24,741 nucleotides of DNA from JBBSZK01 sp964354995 (GTDB taxonomy: Archaea; Nanobdellota; Nanobdellia; Pacearchaeales; GW2011-AR1): the NCBI GenBank assembly GCA_964354995.1, contig CAYHBQ010000010.1, positions 1 to 24,741 on the forward strand. The letters are read 5' to 3'. This document shows, one piece after another, positions 1 through 7,520 of the stretch. Below the pieces are notes generated by a model. That model saw only the letters and a list, made by a program, of their open reading frames with translations. It did not search any database and had not been told where the DNA came from. The stretch's first letter is position 1. Each line of letters opens with the position of its first letter. The translations under genes and the position numbers were made by a program.

Positions 1-1
1 A

Positions 2-661
2 AAAACAAACTCACCTCTCAAAATAATATCATCTTCAAAACTGCGTGTAGGTATTATTAGATTGGAGGGTGTACCGACTACTATTCAACGACAGATTGAG
101 TCTTATGCAGAAAAGGTTTGTGCGAAGCATGGATGGAAACAAAGGGTTACGAAATTAGACCATCTCCATCTCGGTATTCAGACGTACTTTCCGATTGTGT
201 GGACTGAGTTCTTTTCGGCGACGCGCCGATTCGATGGTCGACGCTACGGAAAACGTATTGAGGACGTTGCTGGAAAAGAAGTTCTGCGTCGCATTTACGG
301 AGGAAGCGAAATTGTGAAAGCAGAGTCTGCAGGGAGACATTACTTTAAGGCGTTGCAGGTAAAAGATTTGATTCGTAAAGAATTTGAGAAGACATTTGCA
401 GAATTTGATATCCTTGTTACCCCTACATCTGTGGTTTTGCCTTTTAAGCCTGGGTCAAAAGTCGGTTTTGATGAACTTGCGCTTATTGATTTGCTTACGT
501 GTCCGGTTAATCTCGCCGGTGTTTGTGCGCTTTCGGTTCCTTCTGGAACCGTTGAAGGTAAACCTATTGGCTTGCAGGCAATTGCAGGTCATGGAAAAGA
601 ATCTCTTTTGTTCCATTTTGCGCGTGCGCTTGAGAAGACTAACGGTAATCTTAAAAACTGA
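2..661 (+). CDS. gatA: GatA-type amidase (Asp/Glu-tRNA amidotransferase subunit A), 3' part only
   Basis: This is the C-terminal part of an amidase-signature enzyme, most likely the A subunit of the amidotransferase that converts Asp-tRNA(Asn) and/or Glu-tRNA(Gln) to the amide form. The frame is open to the window edge, so the start lies outside; about 219 codons are visible, against some 440-480 for the family. Family features visible are ATRRFDGRRYG (the GatA ARYDGVRYG block), FDILVTPTSVVLPF and CPVNLAGVCALSVPSG. The catalytic Ser-cisSer-Lys triad belongs to the missing N-terminal half and cannot be checked. A TTG at 62 is not needed as a start, because the upstream residues (LRVGII) also fit the family. 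The next gene's promoter lies inside the 3' end of this one. A generic amidase remains possible, but the RFDGRRYG block favours GatA. Confidence 0.85.
   Translation, partial: KTNSPLKIISSSKLRVGIIRLEGVPTTIQRQIESYAEKVCAKHGWKQRVTKLDHLHLGIQTYFPIVWTEFFSATRRFDGRRYGKRIEDVAGKEVLRRIYGGSEIVKAESAGRHYFKALQVKDLIRKEFEKTFAEFDILVTPTSVVLPFKPGSKVGFDELALIDLLTCPVNLAGVCALSVPSGTVEGKPIGLQAIAGHGKESLLFHFARALEKTNGNLKN
651..657 (+). promoter_or_regulatory. TATA box for the metallo-hydrolase gene
   Basis: The sequence CTTAAAAAC sits inside the last codons of the amidase gene. Its centre is 25 nt before ATG 679, the spacing seen at most starts in this window, so a leaderless mRNA beginning at 679 is predicted. Confidence 0.5.
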
Positions 662-678
662 GTTTGGTCTCTTTTTTG

Positions 679-1371
679 ATGAATATTAATGGGCTCACTA
701 TTGATTTTTTTGGACATGATGGTTTTGTGATTCGTTCTGAACATGTCTCAATCGCCATTGATCCGTTTCATGTTCCTGCTTCACTTGAACCGGTTGACTT
801 GATTCTTATTACACATGGTCATTTTGATCATTGTAGCGTGGAGGATATTCGTACGCTTCTTGGTCCTAAGACTATTGTTGTGGGTCCTGCCGATATTCAG
901 AGCGCCATTCTTAAGATAGAAGGAGCTCATTTGCAACCGATTGAACCGGGAGATTTGCTCGAGTTTGGCATGGTAAAAGTTGAGGCGGTTCCTGCCTATA
1001 ACCTGAATAAATTTCGCGATACTGAAAAAAAGACCGTGTTCCATGATAAACGCGAGCGGTTCGTTGGGTATGTTATCACCCATGGTTCTACGGTTGTTTA
1101 TCATGCAGGTGATACGGATATTATTCCTGAAATGCATAACCTTACTGGCCATGGGAAGCAGGGAAATCATTTTATCGCGCTTCTGCCCGTTTCAGGAACA
1201 TACGTTATGACTGCCGAAGAAGCGGCAGAAGCGGCTGCAATTCTTAAGCCCGAGATTGCGATACCCATGCACTACGGTGCGGGCGTTGTTGGTACGGCTG
1301 ATGATGCTCGGCGGTTTGTTGAACTTTGTCGCGATAGGGGATTACATGCGGAGATTTTGGAGAAGAAATGA
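679..1371 (+). CDS. UlaG/YtkL-like metallo-beta-lactamase-fold hydrolase
   Basis: A metal-dependent hydrolase of the metallo-beta-lactamase fold, about 230 residues, of the UPF0173/UlaG-like type. The metal site is seen as HGHFDH (residues 46-51), HAGDTD in the middle and PMHYG near the end. The N-terminal GHDGFVI stretch is typical of this group. The substrate cannot be told from sequence; members act on lactones, phosphoesters or unknown small molecules. I chose ATG 679 over an in-frame TTG at 664 because a TATA box is centred 25 nt before it. The stop overlaps the ATG of the next gene (ATGA at 1368-1371), so the DHH phosphoesterase is probably translationally coupled to it. Confidence 0.85.
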   Translation: MNINGLTIDFFGHDGFVIRSEHVSIAIDPFHVPASLEPVDLILITHGHFDHCSVEDIRTLLGPKTIVVGPADIQSAILKIEGAHLQPIEPGDLLEFGMVKVEAVPAYNLNKFRDTEKKTVFHDKRERFVGYVITHGSTVVYHAGDTDIIPEMHNLTGHGKQGNHFIALLPVSGTYVMTAEEAAEAAAILKPEIAIPMHYGAGVVGTADDARRFVELCRDRGLHAEILEKK

Positions 1372-2414
1372 AACTAGAAATTGGTTCAGAGAAACGGTTC
1401 TTTGATTTTGTTAAAAATTTAACAGATACCGATACGATTGCGTTAATCAGCCATACGGATCTTGATGGTATTGGGGCGGCAAAAGTCGTGCAAGGGGTTC
1501 TCGACGCGAATATTGTGAAATTTGTTAATTATGAAGAACTTACACAGTCTCTTGTTGACGAACTTAAAAATGCAGCCGTTACAAAGGTCGTATTTACTGA
1601 TTTATTTATTGGAAACGAAGCTTTTTTACGGGCTCTTGAGCAATTTGCAGAAGTGCTCATTTTAGATCATCATCTTGCTCAAAAAGATTGGAATTCTTCT
1701 AGGACTACTTTTCTTAAATGTGAAGACGGTTATTGTGCAAGTTACTTGTGTTACATGTTTTTTTCTAAGATGCAAGATATAAAGGTACTCGATTGGATTG
1801 TTGCGTGCGCGTGTGTTTCAGACTATTGTCATGTCAAACCTTCTGAGTGGCTTTCTACAGTCTATACGAAGTATAATGATGTATTTGAGCAACAAGGATT
1901 ATATGTACGTCGAGATGGTCCGTTATGGGACTTGCAGGAACTGTTATCTCTTGCAATTATTTATTATAAGGATAGGAAGGAAGGGCTCAAGACTGTTTTT
2001 TCTTCGATCGGTATGTCGTATGGCGATATTGGTAATTTGCGTGTGCGGGGTCTTGACGTTAAACAAGAGGTGCAACGGTTAGTTGATTCATATGCCAAAG
2101 AACGTGTTGCGTTTCCCGGAGGATATCTCTTCTTGTTTACTCCCCGTTTTCCATGTAGTTCTATAGTGAGCACCATTGTATCTGCTCAGGAAATTGATAA
2201 AATCGTGATTACTGCGCGCCCCGACCCTGAACTGGATTATTATCATGTGAGCGTTCGTCGTCAGGATAAAAAGCAAGACATGTCTGCTTTTCTCAAGAAA
2301 TTGCTTCACGGGCTTGAAGATTCAGATGGTGGGGGACACATTCCTGCCGCAGGAGGGCATTTCTTAAAGAAAGATTTGCACGAGTTTAAACGACGATTAG
2401 GGATCAAGGCATAG
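1368..2414 (+). CDS. DHH-family phosphoesterase (RecJ/NrnA-like)
   Basis: A 348-residue phosphoesterase of the DHH/DHHA1 superfamily, which includes RecJ-type nucleases and NrnA-type nano-RNA or pAp phosphatases. The N-terminal HTDLDG (30-35) supplies metal-binding aspartates, DHH is at 100-102, and the C-terminal DHHA1 domain carries DGGGH followed by AAGGH near residue 323. These residues look intact, so the enzyme is probably an active Mn-dependent nuclease or phosphatase on single-stranded or very short nucleic acids. The exact substrate is not evident. The start overlaps the stop of the upstream gene by 4 nt. Several archaeal DHH proteins bind the replisome (GAN, RecJ-like), but nothing here places this one there. 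Confidence 0.85.
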   Translation: MKLEIGSEKRFFDFVKNLTDTDTIALISHTDLDGIGAAKVVQGVLDANIVKFVNYEELTQSLVDELKNAAVTKVVFTDLFIGNEAFLRALEQFAEVLILDHHLAQKDWNSSRTTFLKCEDGYCASYLCYMFFSKMQDIKVLDWIVACACVSDYCHVKPSEWLSTVYTKYNDVFEQQGLYVRRDGPLWDLQELLSLAIIYYKDRKEGLKTVFSSIGMSYGDIGNLRVRGLDVKQEVQRLVDSYAKERVAFPGGYLFLFTPRFPCSSIVSTIVSAQEIDKIVITARPDPELDYYHVSVRRQDKKQDMSAFLKKLLHGLEDSDGGGHIPAAGGHFLKKDLHEFKRRLGIKA

Positions 2415-2424
2415 TCTTAAAAAC
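2415..2424 (+). promoter_or_regulatory. TATA box for dys
   Basis: TCTTAAAAAC immediately follows the DHH gene's stop, and its centre is 25 nt before ATG 2445. A leaderless dys mRNA is predicted. Confidence 0.6.
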
Positions 2425-2444
2425 CACTTTTTTATCATTTTTGT

Positions 2445-3425
2445 ATGGATAATGAACGTATCGCAAAGAAGAATCTCTTGCGCAGGAGCAAGGAATCCAA
2501 GGGAATAGCTGTGCGTGGGTACGACTTTAACGCTGGCGTTGATTATTCTAAGATTGTGAAAAGTTTTGCGACTACTGGTTTTCAGGCAACGCACCTTTCA
2601 CGTGCAGTTGCGATTACAAATAGAATGATTGCCGAGAAAGCGTTTATCTTTTTGGGATACACGAGCAATATGGTTAGTTCTGGTTTGCGGGATGTGTTTA
2701 GGTATCTTGTTGAACATACAAAAGTTAATGTGGTGGTTACGACGACGGGAGGTATTGAAGAGGATATTATCAAGTGTTTGGGCGATTTCACTATTGGAGA
2801 CTTTTCGCTTGACGGCGCTCGTCTTCGTGATGCAGGTATCAATCGCATTGGTAATGTTCTCGCGCCGAATAATCGATATGTTGCGTTTGAGCGATTTGTC
2901 CAGCCGATCCTTGAGGAATTATATCAGGAACAGAAACGAACAGGAAAAGCAACACGGGCTTCGGACATTATTTTTAAATTGGGCGAGAAGATTAATAACA
3001 AGGAAAGCGTTTACTATTGGGCGTGGAAGAACGGGGTTACGGTTTACTGTCCGGTTATCACTGATGGGGCCTTAGGAGATAATATTTACTTCTTTAAATT
3101 CAAGCATCCTGATTTTGTGCTTGATGTGAGTGATGATGTCGTTGATTTTAACAATACGACGATCGGATTGAAGAAGTCTGGAGTCATTATTCTCGGTTCT
3201 GGCGTTGTGAAACACGCGATTCTTAATGCGAATATGTTACGTAACGGTGCGGACTATGCCGTATATGTGAACACGGCTCAGGAATTTGACGGCAGCGATG
3301 CGGGCGCACGTCCCGAAGAAGCGATTTCATGGGGAAAGATTTTGCCGAATGCACAACACGTGAAAGTACACGCGGATGCGACGATTGTGTTTCCGTTATT
3401 AGTCGCAGAGACGTTCGCTCTCTAG
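2445..3425 (+). CDS. dys: Deoxyhypusine synthase
   Basis: This enzyme transfers the aminobutyl group of spermidine to one lysine of archaeal/eukaryotic IF5A, the first step of hypusine formation, and uses NAD. At 326 residues it is close to family length. Clear blocks are GYTSNMVSSGLR (NAD-binding region), VVTTTGGIEEDIIKCLG, and PVITDGALGD. The catalytic lysine is K256 in LGSGVVKHAILNANM, and RNGADYAVYVNTAQEFDGSD follows. The C-terminal half resembles the human enzyme very closely. The start is supported by a TATA box 25 nt upstream. The 3' end overlaps the convergent sigma-like gene by 27 nt. The IF5A substrate gene is not in this window. Confidence 0.97.
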   Translation: MDNERIAKKNLLRRSKESKGIAVRGYDFNAGVDYSKIVKSFATTGFQATHLSRAVAITNRMIAEKAFIFLGYTSNMVSSGLRDVFRYLVEHTKVNVVVTTTGGIEEDIIKCLGDFTIGDFSLDGARLRDAGINRIGNVLAPNNRYVAFERFVQPILEELYQEQKRTGKATRASDIIFKLGEKINNKESVYYWAWKNGVTVYCPVITDGALGDNIYFFKFKHPDFVLDVSDDVVDFNNTTIGLKKSGVIILGSGVVKHAILNANMLRNGADYAVYVNTAQEFDGSDAGARPEEAISWGKILPNAQHVKVHADATIVFPLLVAETFAL

Positions 3426-3959
3426 CGTTTCTCTAATTTTTTCGAGTGCGCGGTTCAATCGGCTCTTTGCCGTGCCAATGGGGATTTTTCGCAACGATGC
3501 GTACCGCTTAATCGTGAATCCTCTTAAGTAAAGATGTTCCAAGACATCTCTCTTTTTACCTTGCATTTGTGTAATGAGGTGCGGTAGCCTTTCAGAGATT
3601 TCATTTCTTTCTTTTTCTTTCTCGCCTTGAAGCTCAGAAACGTTTTCAAGTCTTTCACTTAATGAATTCCTGCTTTTTGCGCTACGTCGCCTTATATCGT
3701 CGATTATTGTTCTTTTTGCAATAGTCGCTATCCAGGTTGGCAAGGGGTAGGACGGGCAGTAATTGCCTATATCTCTAAATACTTTATATAAAACTTCCTG
3801 TGCAAGGTCTGGCGCATCTCTATGAGAGGAGTATCCCCTTGTTATTTTGCCTGTGATGCGGTTTGTTAAATCCAGAACATCTTCCCATGCAAGAAAGTTT
3901 TTATCTATAAGTGCTCTCTTTCGCTCTTGATTTTTCCCATATTCTTTGTAAGTGACCAT
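3399..3959 (-). CDS. ECF-type sigma-70-like protein (sigma2 + sigma4)
   Basis: A 186-residue protein with the domain plan of a bacterial extracytoplasmic-function sigma factor. Residues about 24-93 match sigma region 2: DAPDLAQEVLYKVFRDI (48-64, the DxxDLxQE core-binding helix), PTWIATIAKRTIIDDIRRR (-10 recognition helix). A charged linker (95-122) follows. Residues about 123-178 match region 4, a helix-turn-helix ending IPIGTAKSRLNRALEKIRE. No signal peptide, membrane segment or anti-sigma domain is seen. Archaea use TBP/TFB and have no bacterial core polymerase, so the partner is unknown. It may bind DNA as a stand-alone regulator, act on another polymerase surface, or be a recent import. 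It is divergent from ftsZ with a 136-bp gap and overlaps the dys 3' end by 27 nt. Family identity is firm; function is not. Confidence 0.88.
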   Translation of the reverse strand: MVTYKEYGKNQERKRALIDKNFLAWEDVLDLTNRITGKITRGYSSHRDAPDLAQEVLYKVFRDIGNYCPSYPLPTWIATIAKRTIIDDIRRRSAKSRNSLSERLENVSELQGEKEKERNEISERLPHLITQMQGKKRDVLEHLYLRGFTIKRYASLRKIPIGTAKSRLNRALEKIRETLESERLCD

Positions 3960-3980
3960 ATTTTCTTGACTTTTGTTGTC

Positions 3981-3990
3981 TTTTTAAAGG
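3981..3990 (-). promoter_or_regulatory. TATA box for the sigma-like gene
   Basis: Read on the minus strand as CCTTTAAAAA, centred 25.5 nt before the ATG at 3959. An archaeal-type promoter and a leaderless mRNA are predicted, so the gene appears adapted to archaeal transcription. Confidence 0.6.
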
Positions 3991-4040
3991 TGTAGTCTTT
4001 TAATAATTTGATTTCATTACTGGTTTTTCAGCATAATCAA

Positions 4041-4050
4041 TTATTTAAAC
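4041..4050 (+). promoter_or_regulatory. TATA box for ftsZ
   Basis: TTATTTAAAC would place transcription start near 4071, giving a leader of about 25 nt that contains the Shine-Dalgarno site. It lies between the arms of an inverted repeat, TCAATT (4037-4042) and AATTGA (4059-4064). Confidence 0.5.
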
Positions 4051-4080
4051 TCAGCCGCAATTGAGCAGATAATATTTTGA

Positions 4081-4088
4081 AAGGAGGT
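4081..4088 (+). promoter_or_regulatory. Strong Shine-Dalgarno site of ftsZ
   Basis: AAGGAGGT lies 7 nt before ATG 4096. It is one of only three convincing Shine-Dalgarno sites in the window; most other genes look leaderless or coupled. High translation of FtsZ is likely. Confidence 0.85.
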
Positions 4089-4095
4089 TATACAT

Positions 4096-5172
4096 ATGGT
4101 ACTCGATTTTGCAAAAGAGGCGATCCAAAATTCTAGTCAGTACAGTATCAACTTTGACGAGTTGCGAGCTGGTAAGGCTAATATCAAAGTATTTGGTTGC
4201 GGTGGCGCTGGTTGTAACATGACGACTTGGTTATTTAACAAAGGAATCAATGGGGCAACTATCTACGGAATCAATACTGACGCACTTCACTTGAGCATTA
4301 CTAAAGGAGATGAAAAAATCTTAATTGGTAAAGAACTTACTCGTGGTCTTGGCTGTGGCGGTTATCCTGCTAAGGGCCGAGAGGCTGCGAAGGAAGCGTT
4401 ATCTGAGTTGAAGAAAGGCGTAGGCAATGCTGATATGGTCTTTATCTGCGCAGGAATGGGTGGTGGAACCGGAACCGGTAGCGCTCCCGTTGTTGCACAA
4501 CTTGCCAAGGAAAGCGGTGCTGTTGTCATTGGTGTTGTAACCATGCCGTTTGAGTGTGAGAAAGCACGCATTGACAAGGCTGAATTTGGACTACAAGAGC
4601 TTAGAGATGTTGTTGATACAGCTATCGTTATTGACAACAATCGACTTGTCGATATTGCCGGTAATTTGCCTATGGAACAAGCTTTCGCAGTAGCGAACGA
4701 GCTGGTAAGTACAATGATTAAGGGAATTGTGGAAACCATTACCCTGCCGTCATTGATTAACTTAGACTATGCTGACGTTTCTGCTATTATGAAAGGTGGT
4801 GATGTGGCAGTTATAGGCGTTGGAGAGAGCGATACGACGGCTCGTGTAGATGAGGCTGTTCGACAGGCTTTGACGCATCCGCTTTTGGACGTTGATTATC
4901 GCGGTGCAACTGGTGCTTTGATTCACGTGACGTGTGGTCCTGACTTTAAACTTGAAGAATTTTCAGGTATTGGACAACTTGTTACGGAGAACTTGAGCGC
5001 AGATGCAAACGTGATTATCGGTGCTCGTGTTAACAAAGACTTTGGAAACAAGGTACGTGTTATTACGATCATGACTGGTGTTAAGTCACCCTACGTTCTT
5101 GGTAAGGAGCGTGAACCTGCGCCTGGCGCGCACTCGCAAATGTCCGATTTGGGCATAGAAGTCTTCAGATAA
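4096..5172 (+). CDS. ftsZ: Cell division GTPase FtsZ
   Basis: Tubulin-like GTPase that polymerises at mid-cell to form the division ring; 358 residues, a normal length for archaeal FtsZ. Visible are the N-terminal nucleotide-binding block VFGCGGAGCN (32-41), the tubulin signature GGGTGTG (122-128), and the synergy (T7) loop NLDYADV (222-228) with the aspartates that complete GTP hydrolysis in the neighbouring subunit. After a short Pro/Ala linker the protein ends in DLGIEVFR, resembling the short C-terminal peptide that binds membrane tethers. It is transcribed alone from a promoter with a 5' leader and strong ribosome-binding site. A T-rich terminator follows. The sigma-like gene is divergent upstream. 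Whether it is FtsZ1 or FtsZ2 is not decided here. Confidence 0.97.
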   Translation: MVLDFAKEAIQNSSQYSINFDELRAGKANIKVFGCGGAGCNMTTWLFNKGINGATIYGINTDALHLSITKGDEKILIGKELTRGLGCGGYPAKGREAAKEALSELKKGVGNADMVFICAGMGGGTGTGSAPVVAQLAKESGAVVIGVVTMPFECEKARIDKAEFGLQELRDVVDTAIVIDNNRLVDIAGNLPMEQAFAVANELVSTMIKGIVETITLPSLINLDYADVSAIMKGGDVAVIGVGESDTTARVDEAVRQALTHPLLDVDYRGATGALIHVTCGPDFKLEEFSGIGQLVTENLSADANVIIGARVNKDFGNKVRVITIMTGVKSPYVLGKEREPAPGAHSQMSDLGIEVFR

Positions 5173-5182
5173 TTTTTACCTG

Positions 5183-5222
5183 AGGGATCTTTTTTCTTTT
5201 TTCCCTTTTTTTTTATTTTTTA
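5183..5222 (+). terminator. Terminator after ftsZ
   Basis: AGGGA (5183-5187) and TCCCT (5202-5206) can form a 5-bp stem around a T-rich loop, followed by an almost unbroken T tract to 5222. T tracts alone suffice for archaeal termination, so the stem may be incidental. Confidence 0.6.
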
Positions 5223-5242
5223 GTTCTAGAATTAATTGTTTG

Positions 5243-5803
5243 TTACCAGGTCTTGGGATCTTGGCTTTGGACGGGGCGTTTCTTTTGTCCCCATTGCTCC
5301 CACATAATGGTACTCTCAAGTGCCGCTTTTTTGGGATGCTTTGGTTTTTCTGCAGGATGTCCTATGGCAATGAGCGCTTCTACGTCTACGTTGTCTGGAA
5401 CTTTAAGATCACGTTTAACCGCGCTGTCTAAGTAGGCACCCACCCAGCAGGCACCTAGCCCCAGTTCGGTTATTCTGAGGAGGAAGTTTTGTATGGCTGC
5501 TCCTGCTTGCTGTCGTGCGTATCGGTTTGCACGATCGTAATACATTCGCCCTAATTGTGCTTCGTCTGAACATACTGCTACGATGGTATCTGCGTCGGCA
5601 ATCCAATCTTGATCTGCGTGCTGCGCGAGCGCGTTTTTTAGCTCTTGACTGGTTATCACGATAAACTTGAGTGCGTTAATGTTCCCTGCGAGGGGAGCTT
5701 GCAACGCTGCATCCATTGCCTCAAGCACGAGGCCCCACTTTACTTCCTTTTTTTTGAATTTTCTTACTGAACGACGCTTCTCGATGCCTTCAAGAACTTT
5801 CAT
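5243..5803 (-). CDS. Nitroreductase-family flavoprotein
   Basis: A 186-residue protein of the FMN-dependent nitroreductase family, which reduces nitro compounds, quinones or flavins with NAD(P)H. The N-terminal RRSVRKFKKKEV is the FMN-phosphate-binding start typical of the family. APLAGNINALKFIVI follows, and the C-terminal half carries the block GLGACWVGAYLD with IAIGHPAEKP, where the flavin is held. It is transcribed alone; a TATA box is centred 24.5 nt before the ATG at 5803. It lies convergent to ftsZ, separated by the T-rich terminator, and divergent from an orphan gene. The physiological substrate cannot be told from sequence. Confidence 0.93.
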   Translation of the reverse strand: MKVLEGIEKRRSVRKFKKKEVKWGLVLEAMDAALQAPLAGNINALKFIVITSQELKNALAQHADQDWIADADTIVAVCSDEAQLGRMYYDRANRYARQQAGAAIQNFLLRITELGLGACWVGAYLDSAVKRDLKVPDNVDVEALIAIGHPAEKPKHPKKAALESTIMWEQWGQKKRPVQSQDPKTW

Positions 5804-5823
5804 TTTTATATTACGTTGTGCGC

Positions 5824-5831
5824 TTATAAAA
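5824..5831 (-). promoter_or_regulatory. TATA box for the nitroreductase gene
   Basis: TTTTATAA on the minus strand, 24.5 nt from the ATG at 5803. A leaderless mRNA is predicted. Confidence 0.55.
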
Positions 5832-5870
5832 ATCTTGTTACTCCTTTTTTCTCGTTCTTTTTTTGGAGAA

Positions 5871-5880
5871 GATTTAAATA
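5871..5880 (+). promoter_or_regulatory. TATA box for the orphan gene at 5902
   Basis: GATTTAAATA is centred 26 nt before ATG 5902, which supports that start over an in-frame TTG at 5887. Confidence 0.55.
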
Positions 5881-5901
5881 GACTTTTTGTTTTTATTGGC
5901 T

Positions 5902-6432
5902 ATGACACACGAAGGTGCGCGTGGTCCTGAGGTTGATCCTTTTTCTCTTGCCTGTCGGGATGCTGTCTTTCTCGGTGCTCGTTTTGGCTATGAGGGAAAT
6001 CTCGATAGAGTAAGCTCGTTCTTTGAAGCTCATGGCGCAGACGCTCGTTCTGAGGACCTCTTTGCCTTTTATAACTGGGTGGCTGATCAAGCCGACCGCG
6101 CTCGGGAAGGGGCAGATACAATGGTTCCAGATTCTCTTCGAGAAGCAGTTTATGGTGCCGTTCTCGATAGTCCTCAAAAAAGCAAGTACGATTCTTTCCC
6201 GCAGGGGCAACGTCCTGCTTCGTTTTTATTGGCCGGACTTTCATTTGATAGCGGCATTTATCATGGAATTAGGTCCGTTCCTTCGGGAGCAGAGGTTATT
6301 TCTGCATCTCGTACACCTTACTCGGTAAGTCAAGCAAGGCACTTTCGTACTTCTTTTTCTGTACGAGCGGGTCGTGTTCCGGTTTTATCTCGTCGAACTA
6401 TTTTTGCAGGTTCTTCTCGGGCTCGCGTTTAG
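5902..6432 (+). CDS. Protein of unknown function, 176 residues
   Basis: I do not recognise this protein. It is soluble-looking, with no signal peptide or membrane segment. The first 90 residues are acidic and probably helical (SFFEAHGADARSEDLFAFYN). The last 60 are rich in Ser and Arg, ending SSRARV, and likely bind nucleic acid or are partly unfolded. A TATA box 26 nt upstream supports ATG 5902. Its stop codon overlaps the stop of the convergent mnmA gene by 3 nt. No neighbour suggests a role. The long uninterrupted frame and the promoter argue that it is real. Confidence 0.7.
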   Translation: MTHEGARGPEVDPFSLACRDAVFLGARFGYEGNLDRVSSFFEAHGADARSEDLFAFYNWVADQADRAREGADTMVPDSLREAVYGAVLDSPQKSKYDSFPQGQRPASFLLAGLSFDSGIYHGIRSVPSGAEVISASRTPYSVSQARHFRTSFSVRAGRVPVLSRRTIFAGSSRARV

Positions 6433-7520
6433 TTAGACGTTATTTCTCCGCTACATATGAGACGAGTTCCTTGGTAGAATACGGTTGATTGTCCGGGTGC
6501 AGCTCCTTCAAGGGGCGTTTTGGTGCGAACCTGCCAGTGGTGGGCTTTTTTTATAAGCGTTGCAGGTGTGAACGAACCTAAATGACGTATACGAACGTTG
6601 GCTCGAAGGTGTTTTGTTTTTTCTTGTTCGTTTATCCAATGTACCCCCTTTATGAGGAAATCGTCTTTTTTGAGTAACCTGTGATGTTCGGGGACCACTA
6701 TAATTGTGTTTGTACGCATGTTTTTTCGTGCAACGAAGAATCGTTTTTGAGATAACGCGCCCTTTGTTACGATTATTCCCGTTGTAGGGCGTACACGTTC
6801 TCCTAGCGTGTAATACTGGGCTCCGCGATGGGTTCCTATTATCTGATTGTTTTCGTCGCGCACAACCCCTTTCTTAGGCTTGATGCGGGTTTCAAGGAAG
6901 GACTTGAGCGGAATATTTCCGATGAAACACACGCCTCGCGAGCTTTGACGATTGAAATTGGGAAATTTGTTCTTTTCTGCTATCTTTCTCACCATTTCTT
7001 TTGTTAATCCTCCAATGGGCATGAGCGTATGTGATAGCTCTTTTTGTGAAAGCTCTGCGAGAAAGTAGGACTGATCTTTATTTCTGTCTATGCCTTGATG
7101 TAATTCGTACCCTCTTTTTGTTTTTTTTATTCGTGCGTGGTGTCCCGTTGCGATAAACTCTATCTTTAGTTTTTGCGCTGCCTTCCAGAGGAGAGGGAAT
7201 TTGATACGCGTGTTGCAAACAATATCGGGATTGGGCGTTATCCCTCTTCGATACGCACTTATCATAGGTCCTACGACGAGCTTTTGATATTCTTTTTCAA
7301 AGTCAAATAGTTTGAGCGGGATGTTTAAGAGTGCCGCTATTTTTCGCGCTTCTTTGTATTCTTCGCGCCACGAGCATGCGCCTGTTACTTTATCCTTGGT
7401 CTCTGAAAAACTTTTGATAAATGCGCCTATTACTTGGTATCCTTTTTTCTTTAGAATCATCGCTGCGACGGCAGAATCAACGCCTCCGGATAACCCTAGG
7501 AGTACGGTTTTTTTATTCAT
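6429..7520 (-). CDS. mnmA: tRNA-specific 2-thiouridylase MnmA
   Basis: ATP-dependent enzyme that places sulfur on C2 of uridine 34 in tRNAs for Lys, Glu and Gln. The 363-residue length is normal. The N-terminal PP-loop SGGVDS (11-16) binds ATP. NPDIVC places the first catalytic cysteine at C102, and SRGVCFIG places the second at C198, near the E. coli C102 and C199. TGHHAR and GIDRNKDQSYFL are further family blocks, followed by the central and C-terminal beta domains ending TRLICSGE. All residues needed for the persulfide mechanism appear present. The gene is bacterial-type, since most archaea use the Ncs6 pathway. It overlaps the ion-channel gene by 8 nt and is probably read from that gene's promoter. 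No sulfur-relay gene is adjacent. Confidence 0.96.
   Translation of the reverse strand: MNKKTVLLGLSGGVDSAVAAMILKKKGYQVIGAFIKSFSETKDKVTGACSWREEYKEARKIAALLNIPLKLFDFEKEYQKLVVGPMISAYRRGITPNPDIVCNTRIKFPLLWKAAQKLKIEFIATGHHARIKKTKRGYELHQGIDRNKDQSYFLAELSQKELSHTLMPIGGLTKEMVRKIAEKNKFPNFNRQSSRGVCFIGNIPLKSFLETRIKPKKGVVRDENNQIIGTHRGAQYYTLGERVRPTTGIIVTKGALSQKRFFVARKNMRTNTIIVVPEHHRLLKKDDFLIKGVHWINEQEKTKHLRANVRIRHLGSFTPATLIKKAHHWQVRTKTPLEGAAPGQSTVFYQGTRLICSGEITSN

Noticed and set aside
781..1170. A 129-codon minus-strand frame inside the metallo-hydrolase gene
   Set aside because: It is antisense to clear active-site motifs of the real gene and has no promoter or family features.
3399..3959. Possibility that the sigma-like gene is bacterial contamination in the assembly
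   Set aside because: It overlaps dys in coding sequence and has an archaeal TATA box at the local standard spacing, so a chimeric join is unlikely, though read support should be checked.
5887..5901. Upstream TTG start for the orphan gene at 5902
   Set aside because: The TATA box lies 26 nt before ATG 5902 and would leave the TTG outside or at the edge of the mRNA.
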